64,000 nt of DNA from Strongylocentrotus droebachiensis (taxonomy: Eukaryota > Echinodermata > Echinoidea > Camarodonta > Strongylocentrotidae), in assembly GCA_035222895.1 (NCBI GenBank), contig JAVYIG010000167.1, forward strand, positions 352,501-416,500, written 5' to 3'. Both the position numbers and the translations under genes were made by a program. The notes beneath the pieces were generated by a model. It saw nothing but the letters and a program-made list of their open reading frames with translations, was not told the DNA's origin and did no database searches. Below, piece by piece: positions 11,093 through 21,500 of the stretch. Numbering within the stretch: the stretch's first letter is position 1; each line of letters starts with the position of its first letter.

Positions 11093-11154
11093 TCTTTCTG
11101 AGCTACCGGATCAACCGAATGTTGTTAAGTGCCTGGGATATTGTCAAGAACAAG
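11093..11154 (+). pseudogene. Gene 1 kinase alphaC exon, 5' half missing
   Basis: Only the 3' part matches the exon 40311-40415: 'LSELPDQPNVVKCLGYCQEQ' followed by donor CAAG|GTAAAC. Upstream of 11093 the sequence departs completely from the paralogue, so the acceptor and alphaC start are lost. The frame upstream (10995-11092) stays open but shows no kinase similarity. This is the left breakpoint of the tandem duplication. Confidence 0.7.
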
Positions 11155-11379
11155 GTAAACAAACCTCCTCCCACAATTAGTAAGGTTTTTTTTGGTCTGC
11201 TTAATTCAATACATATTAATATGAACATGAGCACTTTTTCCTAATTATTGGAACGACCTTTGCAAAAGTCACTATAGCTAACTTAGAAGGGCGTGACATT
11301 TAGAGCAATTCTCGCAATCAGTTGAATAAGAGTTATACAACAGCCATCTAAAATAATGATTAATGTAGAGGATTTTCCT

Positions 11380-11505
11380 GAACAGGGAGTGGAGATTGTG
11401 CACCCAATGTGTGCGGGCAAATATTGGATCTAATGACCGGGGTAATGGTATATCTGTAAAGCGCTTAGAGACATTTGTATTATAAAAGCTGAATATTATA
11501 TAACA
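11380..11505 (+). mobile_element. SINE 3' fragment
   Basis: The string 'gggagtggagattgtgcaccc...gtgtgcgggcaa...atgaccggggtaat...gtaaagcgcttagagacatttgtatta' matches the 3' half of the SINE at 34.89-35.25 kb. The head is absent. It lies between kinase exons of gene 1 and is not present in the gene 2b intron. Confidence 0.75.
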
Positions 11506-11584
11506 TGATGTCTAATGAAACATAATGTTACATATCAGTTTCATACGTTATTATTTTCAATTAAACGAATTGCCCACGATGCAG

Positions 11585-11766
11585 GTATCATTCTGTATGA
11601 GTTCATCTCTGGGGGTACCCTACTTACCCATCTACAGACCACAGGGGTGCAATCCCAACCCACATACGGCAATCTCAAACCAGAGAGGGTTCGTATCGAT
11701 GAAGGTAGTCTACTCAACCTGGCTTGGCAAATTGCCAAAGGGATGCAGTATCTTGCATCAAAGAAG
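11585..11766 (+). CDS. Gene 1 kinase hinge / alphaE exon
   Basis: 182 nt, enters phase 1 and exits phase 0. It encodes the hinge 'IILYEFISGGTLLTHL', a short kinase insert, and alphaE 'WQIAKGMQYLASKK'. GMxYLASKK is nearly identical to the FGFR family at the same place. This copy keeps four Gs at 11644-11647 and stays in frame, unlike its paralogue at 40750. Confidence 0.85.
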
Positions 11767-12252
11767 GTAACATTATTTCAAGACTTGCAATAGAAGAGAA
11801 AGGAAAACGGAAAAGGGGAAGGGAAGGGGAGGGGAGAGAGGTGAAAAATAAGGAGAAATTGATTAGGCCGGAGTTAGATATAGGTGCATAAATGAAGGAC
11901 TTGGCTTGGCAAATTGAGAAAGTGATGCAGTTTCTTGCTTCAAAGAAGATTACCTGATTTCAAGGCATGCATATGAAGAGGAGAGGGGAGTAAGATTAAA
12001 AGTAAAGAAAACGAGATGGGGAGGGATGTAGAACATTGATAAGTGGGAGGAGGATGAAAATTAGAAAAGTTGAAGAAGAAAGTAGAATAGGAGAGGACGA
12101 TGCGAGAATGGTAGATGAGACTTACGATGATGAGCTAAGCTGAGCTTCGCGGATGAATAAATGACATCCAGATCATGTAATTGCGATTGTTATTCCTTTA
12201 TTTTGTATTATTACCATTATTGTGTTTAATTTTTATAATTTGTTTATTAAAG

Positions 12253-12357
12253 ATCATCCATGGAACTCTCTGCGCTCACAATGTATTACTAGCTGATAGA
12301 AAGCAATGCAAGCTATCAGATTATGGACTATCTTCATCACTGTTTAGCAACAAAGGA
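12253..12357 (+). CDS. Gene 1 catalytic-loop exon, HRD and DFG altered
   Basis: 105 nt, phase 0 both ends, acceptor ttattaaag, donor GGA|GTAAGT. It encodes IIHGTLCAHNVLL, aligned to the IHRDLAARNVLL of active receptor kinases: Arg and the catalytic Asp are Gly and Thr, while the later Asn is kept. It then encodes KLSDYGLSSSLFSNKG, where DFG is DYG. The activation loop is very short and has no Tyr, so phosphotransfer is unlikely. Confidence 0.88.
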
Positions 12358-12682
12358 GTAAGTATTATCGCTGATATTTAGTGATATATTATCAGCATAA
12401 ATAAAAGGAGACATGCCAGAAAGAAATGAAACTGGGAAAACGTGGCCATGGAATTATGTTTTATCATTTATGACGTTCGTTGTGTTTGTATAATTTTGAC
12501 ATTTGCAACATTGTTTTTAATGTATTTTTAAGTCTGTTTTTTAAATCGTGAACTATTAAACCATTGGCTGCTAATCACGATTTGTTTTAAACCATGAATA
12601 AATTTTAAAATTATAAGATTATAAACTTGAATTTATAATTTAAAATGATTTTCAATATTATTTGTATTTTCGAACATCTCAG

Positions 12683-12788
12683 AAACCAACTAGATGGAGT
12701 TCGCCTGAAACCATGGTAACTGGTGACCAATCAACAGAAGGAGATAGCTGGTCTTTTGGTATCGTCTTGTGGGAAATTGTGACATTAG
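12683..12788 (+). CDS. Gene 1 APE / alphaF exon
   Basis: 106 nt, phase 0 in, phase 1 out. It encodes KPTRWSSPETMVTGDQS and then GDSWSFGIVLWEIVTLG. The APE glutamate (SPE), the alphaF Asp (GDSWSFG) and the LWEIVTLG helix are retained, so the C-lobe fold is probably conserved even though the catalytic residues are not. Confidence 0.87.
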
Positions 12789-13483
12789 GTAAAAACAAAA
12801 AAGACCCCAAAAATTAATATCACATTTAATACTGTGTGCCATCTTAAAGACCTTGAAGCTATCATATGATAATAATAATGATGATGATAACTAATACTAA
12901 TAACTATAATAATTGTGTTTATGTATGAAGCCTTATCAGCTTTACTGCTGTTGAACCTAAGGTTCCTATCATTATTATAACCCTAGCAATATTATTGCCA
13001 GGTGGATTGGAGTGTGTGGAGAATTGCAAATATGGATGAATGTCTTACCAAAGAACGTTAGTGCCAGTAAAAATAATGAGACACTATACCACTAAACATC
13101 CACTAAACCTCCACTTTACGTTAGTCATATGGTGCTATGAAGTAAAGTAACAAATTTCATTGCACTTAAGTAATAAAATAGATAATTATTGATAATTGTA
13201 TGGGGTATGTTACGAATAAATAATTCAAGCCACTTATTCTACTCTATCAGACCCATCGATACTATTTGCGATATTTAATTTATTGCATAGTTCCTATTCA
13301 ATTACATGTCACAGATATGAATAACATTTAATCCAACATTTTCTCACATTTTCTGCCTGTACTCTCAAATATTGACGGAAATTTCTACATCTGATGAATG
13401 TAATTCCTCTCTATACCTTTAAATGTCACATATTCATATATTTCATTAGCTATTTTACTCGTTATTTTCCTTAACTCTAAAAG

Positions 13484-13580
13484 GTGCGAGGCCATTCCCT
13501 AATATGACCTTTGACACTGTACAAACGGAGGTTGCCAATGGTTACCAGATGCCACGCCCTCGTCATTGTGGACACGAAGT
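13484..13580 (+). CDS. Gene 1 alphaG exon
   Basis: 97 nt, phase 1 in, phase 2 out. It encodes ARPFPNMTFDTVQTEVANG and YQMPRPRHCGHE, matching the G-x-PYP...GYRMPRP segment of tyrosine kinases. The donor is placed after GAAGT (then GTAAAT) because this makes the join to the next exon read VYSVMSGCW. Confidence 0.85.
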
Positions 13581-14259
13581 GTAAATAACAATCTTTTAAG
13601 CTGTCTTTACTTTGTCTCATACGGATTGTTCATTAAAGGTCGTAATTGATAATAATAAGATATTTGTATACCGCAAATTGCAAACTGCCTTTAAGCGGTT
13701 TAGAAGAAAAATAGTTTATAAGTATAGGAAAACAGAAATCGCATTACAAATTAGAGTCATTCTAGAGTCATTAAGAGAAAGCTTATTCTAAAATGCCCAA
13801 GTTTTAACATCCTTTAAGCAATTCTCCATCTTCTAAACAGCAGAAGAGCGATTCCCAGAATCAAATGTTAGGTACAATTGCACGTAGTCTGCATATATCA
13901 TACATGATTATATTGTGAGCAAATATGATATCTTGCAATCAACTCACTCGATTCTTTAATAACTTGTTAGATTTCATGATGATGTTAAGTATCAATTGCG
14001 GATATATTTCCCAGCAATAAGGTACATGATTAAACTTAATTCTGCTTTCTTTCCTTCGAATTTAGTTCTGAATCTGAAAATAATACGTATCGACACTCCT
14101 GGTAGAGTAAAACGAATCGGATTGGGTTTAGGCACGAAATGATAAAATACTATTTTTAATAATGCTGTTGCCCATGAACGTTGAATACGTCAGGATTAAT
14201 TTAAGTTTTTGTTTTCAGTATTTCTTATAGATAATGATCGTCTCTTTCTTATCTTTCAG

Positions 14260-14359
14260 GTATTCGGTCATGTCTGGTTGTTGGGAAAAGGAAGCCACAA
14301 ATCGGAATAATTTTGATCAGATCCTCAAGAGTTTGGAAAGGATTCTACAAAAGACTCAT
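14260..14359 (+). CDS. Gene 1 alphaH-alphaI exon
   Basis: 100 nt, phase 2 in, phase 0 out, with a strong pyrimidine-tract acceptor (tctttcttatctttcag) and donor CAT|GTAAGA. It encodes YSVMSGCWEKEATNRNNF and DQILKSLERILQKTH, the CW...R..F end of tyrosine kinases. It is the intact comparison for the damaged exon at 43104. Confidence 0.86.
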
Positions 14360-14854
14360 GTAAGATGAATTCAAATTACCTTGTTTTTAAATGTCCAATG
14401 CAGAACCTCAGTTCAACAGGTATCATACAAATTACCTTAACCCTACAGAAATAATTATCTTTCAAGCTAATTTTCCTGAAGTAATGATATGTGACGGTTT
14501 TTCATTTATTCACTTCCCATTTCATTCGTAGTTATATTCGTAAGTTTTATTTTTAGATATATTTAGTGTTTTTTGTGTAGATACATCTCATACATAAATA
14601 TTTTTCATATTTTCCACTTTATAATAGGCCTAAGTCTATATATAATATAATATTCAATATAACATAAACAATCCAATGTGAGAGTCAGTGTGGTAACTGG
14701 TAGAAATTTGATCTGTTAGTGCTTTCAGCGCCTTAAAACAGCTTGCCTAAAGCCAGGGTAATAATAATTTTACTTTGAAGGCCCATTGCGAATTCAATGG
14801 GGTTGATAATGAGCAATACAAATTCAATAATTACTTTTATAATTATTTTTCATT

Positions 14855-14990
14855 ATTACTATCATTAATATTATTATTATTATTATTATGATTATTATCA
14901 TTATGATCATTTTCATTATTACTATTGATATTATCATTATGGTTATTTTCATTATTATTATTAATGTTATCATCATTATTATTACTTTTG
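14855..14990 (+). repeat. (ATT/ATC/ATG)n trinucleotide repeat
   Basis: Imprecise trinucleotide run in the last intron of gene 1, ending just before the acceptor of the terminal exon. The paralogous tract at about 46260-46465 is longer. Hydrophobic Ile/Met frames through it are artefacts. Confidence 0.85.
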
Positions 14991-15000
14991 ATTTTCACAG

Positions 15001-15066
15001 AATTACCTGTCTCTCAATGACTTGGATGAAACATTGTATGCGTCTACTCTGGACATGGGAATTTAA
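15001..15066 (+). CDS. Gene 1 terminal exon, C-terminal tail
   Basis: Phase 0 entry after gattttcacag. It encodes NYLSLNDLDETLYASTLDMG, then Ile and TAA at 15064-15066. The YLSL followed by a second Tyr lies just after the kinase domain, where FGFRs have the YLDL PLC-gamma docking site. A possible polyadenylation signal AATAAA is at 15236-15241. Confidence 0.82.
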   Translation, partial: NYLSLNDLDETLYASTLDMGI

Positions 15067-17130
15067 GCCGTGTTCTTTTTTATGAAGACATAAAGCGTAA
15101 CACACTTCAAATTTTTGTATCTTATCTTTAATACGTGGTTGCCATTCTTTTACACGTTTAAATATCGGGGTGGTTTACTACGGCATATCTGGATGAGCTT
15201 TTACTCTACTAAGCTTCAATCTTCAATGATCAAATAATAAAGTTAATCTAAAGGGTCATAGAGATTTATCAATGAAGTTGTGAGAAGATGTATACTATAT
15301 CTGTCAAGAATAAATCTTATTGTCACAATCTTTTCATAAAAAGACGTGAGGAAAAATGATATCAACAGTGTATATACTATGTCTGCGTGTATGTTTGTGT
15401 CGGCTATAATCATGAAGGGTATATCTTAATGTCCAGCTCACTATAACTGTGCTTAGGTTATGTCAATATTTGTTAGAATGTAAAATTTCGTATGGCTCAA
15501 ATATGTTATTGTTATTCTCTATGCAATGCATCTCTGAAAGGTACTATGTCCTATTTGCAGGCCAAACAAAATAATAGGTAAAATTCCACCGGCATTTGAA
15601 AGATATTACTAGTTTAGAACTTCCCTCAAAACGAAAGGACTTGAAATGACTTTTAGTGGGAAAATAACGACCATTAGTGGTCGAATCGACTTAAGTGATT
15701 GCAATCACCTAAGTAATAGTCTGATTTTCAGACCCTAGTACCAAATGGTCGTACGTGTTGTGCTGTGCAAAGATTCAGTCAGTTTAATTTTGGCCATTAC
15801 AAGAAGTGGGTTATTGATGTAGACAAATGACCATCCTTTTTAGCACATATTCTGTAGGTTGCTACCCCCCAAAAAAAGAAAGTTAGTCAGGCACTCAATA
15901 GTGTCTGACAGTGAAGTCTAAAAAGTAAGTAGTAACGGGTTCCCTCGCATAATTTGAATATTATGACACTGCTCACGTGTACATTTCACAGAAAGGACAT
16001 ACGTGACATATTCATAATTCCTGCAAAGTTCAACATAATTTGATGTTGATTGCAAATGGGACACAGTACCTTTAATTTCCAAAAAGTTCCATTAATCAAA
16101 TCTGATTTTTCATTTTTTTGTGCACATTCTCTTTTTACAGAATTGATTTAATGTGTTACATTACACATGTAATGTGTTTTAATATATATGTTATCACTTA
16201 CTAAATAGAAAGTAATTGCACGTCTAATTTCATTATCCCCAAAACATTCTTGAGTGTACATAATGAGTGATTTGAAGTTGGGTGTTAGTGTTAGTATTTA
16301 GAGCAGTCAAGAGTCAAAATAACCACCACCATTGCTGATGAAATTAAGAGCTCCATACCGATATCAATATCGATAGCTTAATACCACCGTGCCCACTGTG
16401 ACTTTATCACATTCAACGATGATTTACAAATAGTAAATCAAAACTAAAGATATCATGAAAAGCACAAAATAAATTTACACTTATTTCTCTAGTGTTATAA
16501 AATAACTCATTTTACACAAAAGAATGTATGGATCACATAGTAAAGGACCTGTTTCACATATTTTTATTTGATCGTCAGACAATAAATTAGCGTCGTTCAT
16601 GCGTTGACTGTTGTGCGGGTAAAACACTAACGCCGAACTGGAAATCAACATTTGCTTAATCCCTAGGGGCTAGTGTTAGTGAATAGGAAATTTGTACGTA
16701 AGTTATGATAAAACATCGATAATTCTCGGTTTCGTTTTTTCTGGGACGCACTGTATAATGTATTCCAGTATTTCGTTTACATAATATCTATCTTTCGTTT
16801 ACATCACGACCCATTAGTTGTATGTATACTATCGCAACGGCTACAAGGGAATCATCTTTTGTATAAGCCTTTAAACATTTGTTAAAGAAGAATTTGTATG
16901 GTCGTGAATTTATTTCATATTGCTTCTTTTTTCATAATGTATTAATGTGAAGTACTACTATTAAACTTTTAATTTATTTGTTACGCTAATGATTTTGATG
17001 AAACTGATGGTGATTTTTTCAAAAGATTATGATATCATAATAATGACTAGGCATATTAATATTCTAGTTTTCTAAAAATGTCTTAATATTGATACAAGGG
17101 ATGAACTATTGCTGTTGCTAAACGTAGATG
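15067..17130 (+). other. 3' flank of gene 1 / intergenic
   Basis: AT-rich DNA matching 46552-49140 after the second kinase copy. It contains the AATAAA signal at 15236 and the TTAA-type element 15539-16071. No further exon or RNA gene was recognised. Confidence 0.6.
15539..16071 (+). mobile_element. TTAA-type MITE, copy a (Kolobok- or piggyBac-like)
   Basis: About 533 bp with ends AGGTACTATGTCCTATTTGC and GCAAATGGGACACAGTACCT, an imperfect inverted terminal repeat of about 20 bp. TTAA follows the right end; the left flank is degraded. The same element occurs at 47020-47554 and, inverted, at 55696-56932. No transposase frame is present. Confidence 0.75.
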
Positions 17131-17811
17131 TGGCGAAGAGAGAGAGAGAGAGAGATACGCGATTACTGAAGGAAATTCATGATAGGTTTTTTTTTTTTAA
17201 AGTTATGAAATGAATCATAAACAATTTATGGCACATACACAAATCTTGGAACCCGATTTGCAAAATGAGAAGAAAACAAACATTTCCTCTGTGTAAAATC
17301 AAGGCAGTATGATCATTTAACAGTTGTCGAAATTTAGTCGTTCATACACACTCAAATGATATTCCAGGGCAGCGTTGTACGAAAATGCCATTCTTTATAT
17401 ATACAAGTGCACCGGTATCCCATCGAAAAGCCTGTATTAAAATGTACACGCTTTTCAATGGGATGTCGGTGAACTTGTATAGCGGTGACGGTTTCGTGAA
17501 AAGATGCCAAGGTCGACCACTGAATAACAGGCATACTTAGCTTGGAGTGATATATAATCATATTATCATATAAAATAATAATGATTAAACAAAAAATGAT
17601 AATAATGATCAAATGACAATAGTACTAATAAAATTAATGACAATAATCAACATTAGTGAAAAATAATCATCATTAATAATAATAATCAAAACTTCCCCTA
17701 ACAAAATGCAAGAATAATGAATGCCTTTAAAACACTTTGCCTGTTGTACAACAACCTGAAATATGTCTCACAAAGTAAACCATCGGGGAAAACTTTTACA
17801 TGATAGCGCTT
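17131..17811 (+). other. Upstream region of gene 2a
   Basis: Starts with a short GA run (17138-17155) and follows the same order as 476-989 and 51150-52030. It has no coding frame. It serves as the empty site for the LINE tail inserted at about 51405-51615. Confidence 0.5.
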
Positions 17812-18388
17812 AATTAAATAATTAATTAACGGTCACCGTGTTTTTTTTTAAGTGGAGCTGAATTGGTATGGTCGTATTGGCTAAATTTCACACATTTTGG
17901 GGTCTAAAATTACCTTCATAGCAATTTTATGTTCTAAAAGGGCACTATAAATGTCATAGATAAGAATAAGAGCAATAACCATGCACTTTGAAGGCATTTG
18001 CGGTCTGAAAACAGAACTCAACTATCCCTTTAAAAATAACAATACATGAGCCGGCTGATTGTGGATAATATAAGCAACACGAAAATGCCAACCAAAAAGC
18101 CAACATCGGCATTGGCTGAAATACGACGTAAAAGGCGTTATTTCGTTTTTTTCAACGGTTTTCAACGGTTTTTTTCAAATTTTTCAAAATATCTAATATT
18201 TGTGGTGGTACACAAGTATTAAAAATCGTTATATTTCAGCCGTCTCTGAACCGATTTTGACCAAACAAAAATGATTTTGTCATTTAAATATTATGTTCTT
18301 TCAAATTTGACACTCAGTTTTTCATTATCTCACAACAAAATTATTTTGTGTAGCGCCCTCTGCAACAGAACTCAACTATCCCTTTAAA
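17812..18388. mobile_element. Inserted DNA of unknown class upstream of gene 2a
   Basis: Genes 1 and 3 run directly from 'gg(t)ag(c)gct' to 'gttcaatttgactcaccg'; gene 2a has about 575 extra bases there. The insert starts with the palindromic TTAATTAAATAATTAATTAA. It contains two direct copies of 'acagaactcaactatccctttaaa' at about 18012 and 18365, suggesting two nested or tandem insertions. Confidence 0.55.
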
Positions 18389-18532
18389 TTCAATTTTACT
18401 CACCGTTGAGGGCTGTAATACTGTTATCATATTTTACCATTGAAGGAAGCAGACATTCGCGGCATTCCGTTCTTGCATTCGATCCACTGGAAATGATTTC
18501 ATGTCACACAAAGCCAATTAAAGTTTAGCAAG
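18389..18532 (+). promoter_or_regulatory. Conserved proximal upstream block of gene 2a
   Basis: The sequence from 'actcaccgttgagggctgtaatactgttatcat' to 'gcaag' before the ATG is shared with genes 1 and 3 and lies immediately 5' of the start codon, as expected of 5' UTR or core promoter. No TATA element or defined factor site can be named. Confidence 0.45.
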
Positions 18533-18590
18533 ATGTCAGCGATTTACTACTCTGTGTTGTCCGTGATCTGCCTATTTTTCATTGGACCAG
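18533..18590 (+). CDS. Gene 2a signal-peptide exon
   Basis: ATG at 18533; encodes MSAIYYSVLSVICLFFIGP and ends phase 1 at CCAG|GTGAGTAA. It is almost identical to the exons at 990 and 52185. Confidence 0.9.
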
Positions 18591-21500
18591 GTGAGTAAAT
18601 TACAGCTGTAACAAGTTTGAGGACCTTATCACAAAACCTAAACCAAGATCAATTAGGATTCCCTAGGCTTTGCTATTAAGAGGTCCAATAGCAAACAATC
18701 ACATAAAACACTAACACCGCCAACAACATTATCAATACACGGGAAACCGTATGGCACATCGTTGTTATTGCACAGATGTTGTTATTGTTGCTGTTGCTAT
18801 ATTACTTTTTTGCGAGGTAGGCAGGGCGGATAGGCTGTATACCCCATCTGCCTCCAGTTTGATATATTTGGGTAGAATACATTAGGTAAAGGCCTCCTTG
18901 CGATGACAACAAAATGATGTGTATAAATATACTATAGTTGAAATGACTACAATGCGAAAGGAAATGAAAGAATAATCGTTGCGCGGTTCAAATCAAAGTT
19001 CCCTTTTGGCAAAGGTTGGAATAATGTCTCCGTACTGATTCGAACCCGGGTCCCTAGTTTAGAACGCCGCAATGTCTAACCACTTAGCCCAAACCACTGG
19101 CCTGAATCCATGGCCTAGTGGTAGCGTGGTTTCAGCCATTGAGGGGGTACTAAGTCATATGGTAAGGTGGAGGGGGGGGGGGGGGGGCTACTTAAAGTTT
19201 ACTCGGGGAATTGAATTATAAAGAACAAGGCTATCGAGTGGGGACATCTTCCTCAGCGTTGATTGCCGCCCCCTCTCCCTATATATCTTCTTGTTTTTTG
19301 GTAATCTCTAACAGTCTCTCATTTTTCACTTTTACCAGCTCCCAACATACTAAACGCGACAGTTAATCTGCAACGTATTATATTGGTATGGGCGGGCGAA
19401 ATTCTATTGCTATTCACTGGTGACATATCTACTACTTTACCTATACACCACTGTGTGATGTAAAACACCGAGAGGGGGTGGAGTTCACTTAATACGACCG
19501 ACGGTCCTTAGACAGTTAGGGAAGGCATCCTCGAAATTCCCAAATCTTATCGACATCTTTAACAACACTAACAATATGTAGAATGCCATGATTCGAATCT
19601 ATTATACACTGTTTGTATGTAGGAAATGAAGGTAGATCTTATAATTCAGTAAAATAGTCACAATACAAAAAATAAGAAAGAAAAGAAAAGAACTTGCCTG
19701 AAAAAGTTACTTATTAAGTGGAGATGGAAAAAAGATTTGTGAATTACATGTAAATAAACTAATAATATATGAATAAATTATTTTACAGGTATCTACGGTC
19801 AAGTGACTGAACCACCATCTACTGCAGTGGCTCGTGGAGAGGATGTATCATTAGTGTGTACATCTACAGAAGCTAACCCGACCTTCACATGGACTTATGC
19901 AACAAATTCGCAACCATTATACATAGGGACTATCAGAGGTACAACAGCAGAAAGATATGCTAACATAGTGTTACAAGGAGGTACTGATGCACAGACGTCT
20001 ATACTGGATATCAGTGATATTCAGCTTGAAGATGAAGGAGAGTATCTTTGTAGCACTATTACATCACCGACTACACCTCCTAGTACAGAGGTGACTGTAG
20101 AAGGTAAGACAATCAATTTATACTGGATGATATACTTCAATATATGTTTGTGGTTTTAAACAATGATCGAGGTTTATCATATCTAAAAACATTGGCATGG
20201 TTCTTTATTCAAGGGGTTTGTTATACAATATTTCTTTCCAAAACAATTTTGCTCACGAAATTTCTATGAAGTCTGATTATAAGATGCTCGTTAATCTTAC
20301 ATCAAAATGTAACATGTAGAATATTGAATATTTTCAGGCCTTGATTTCACCACAGTACATTAATAATGCATAATGTGGTTAATCCAAATTATATTTCTAG
20401 GGATATTATACATAACTCATTTATCCATCTGAATCATGTGACTATTTAACAGAATTAACCAGAAAAAAAGAGGTTCCTAGAAAGGTATACACTGTATCGA
20501 AAAAGAAGGAAAGGTAGACATGTGGACATTTACTATTAAAACTACGATCGATAAACGAAGACTAACCCTTTCGCAGGAATTTAGTAAAATCCAAACCCTT
20601 ACGAAGGAATAACGATGTATCGCAAGCGTTAACCCAAGTATAGGGCCGACCCTTAAATTGTAGATAAAACATACAGTTAACTACTAAGTTACTCATATCC
20701 TTACCAAGTTTTGTAATTTTTTGATTTGTCCCGATTATTGCTTGAGAATGTGACGTATTAAAGCTAACATACAGCGAAAAGTATTCGACAAAGGCCCTAA
20801 ATGAAGAAGTCCACCTTTCATTTTTACCTTGCAAAAAGTAGCAAAACAATTGACTTACAAGGGGTATAAATTCTTCAGTTATTAACTGTTTATTTCTTGT
20901 TAATTTTCTTTCATTCACCTTTCGAGAAAAGTTGGCTCGGCTTCAACGGAAATTGAACTGATCAATATTGATAACTTTGCCAACTACCAAGCTATATGTG
21001 ATGCTATAGGAAGCAAACCAGAAGAAACTATTACATGGGTCTTAGATGGTGTTACGCAGACTGATGGCATCGTGGAAACAGACCCAGGTACTTCAGCTGA
21101 TCCTATATTCGATAAGAGGAGTGTGTTCACATTCCCAGCATCACTAGATAACTACAATGTGACATTGGTCTGTGAGATCAGTGGTCATCAGGTTTCCAGC
21201 CTCAATAGACAAGAATCAAGACGTGTAGATGGTCAGAGTAAGTACACCACACATTATCTCCTAGGTTTTATAAATGAAGGTCCAAAGTATCAGGGAGCAA
21301 AAATGCGTTTAGTACGAGTGATGCATATAATTATATTCATATTCACAGTCAGTCACTAGTATTTAAGACTACACACTACTTTAACTTCAGAGTTGATTGA
21401 ACTTGTTTGTATTCCAGACTCAGGTTGGCCCTCATTTCGTTTATGAAGGATATAGCCCAATAGACTTACAGCTAGCCCATAAGACCGAAGGCCCACGAGA

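Larger units (their letters stand above)
990..15066 (+). pseudogene. Gene 1: Ig / pseudokinase receptor relic
   Basis: Gene 1 has a signal peptide (990-1047), Ig1 (3172-3486), Ig2 (5725-6033), Ig3 (8201-8464), then kinase exons at about 11093-11154, 11585-11766, 12253-12357, 12683-12788, 13484-13580, 14260-14359 and 15001-15066. Exon phases agree throughout. Three things say it is broken. Ig2 has two in-frame TAA codons. No transmembrane, juxtamembrane or glycine-loop exon was found between Ig3 and the kinase. The first kinase exon loses homology to its paralogue in mid exon at 11093. The Ig part and the kinase part may come from two different ancestral genes joined at that breakpoint. The kinase exons 11585-15066 are open in frame. 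Host gene identity is by domain only. Confidence 0.75.
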
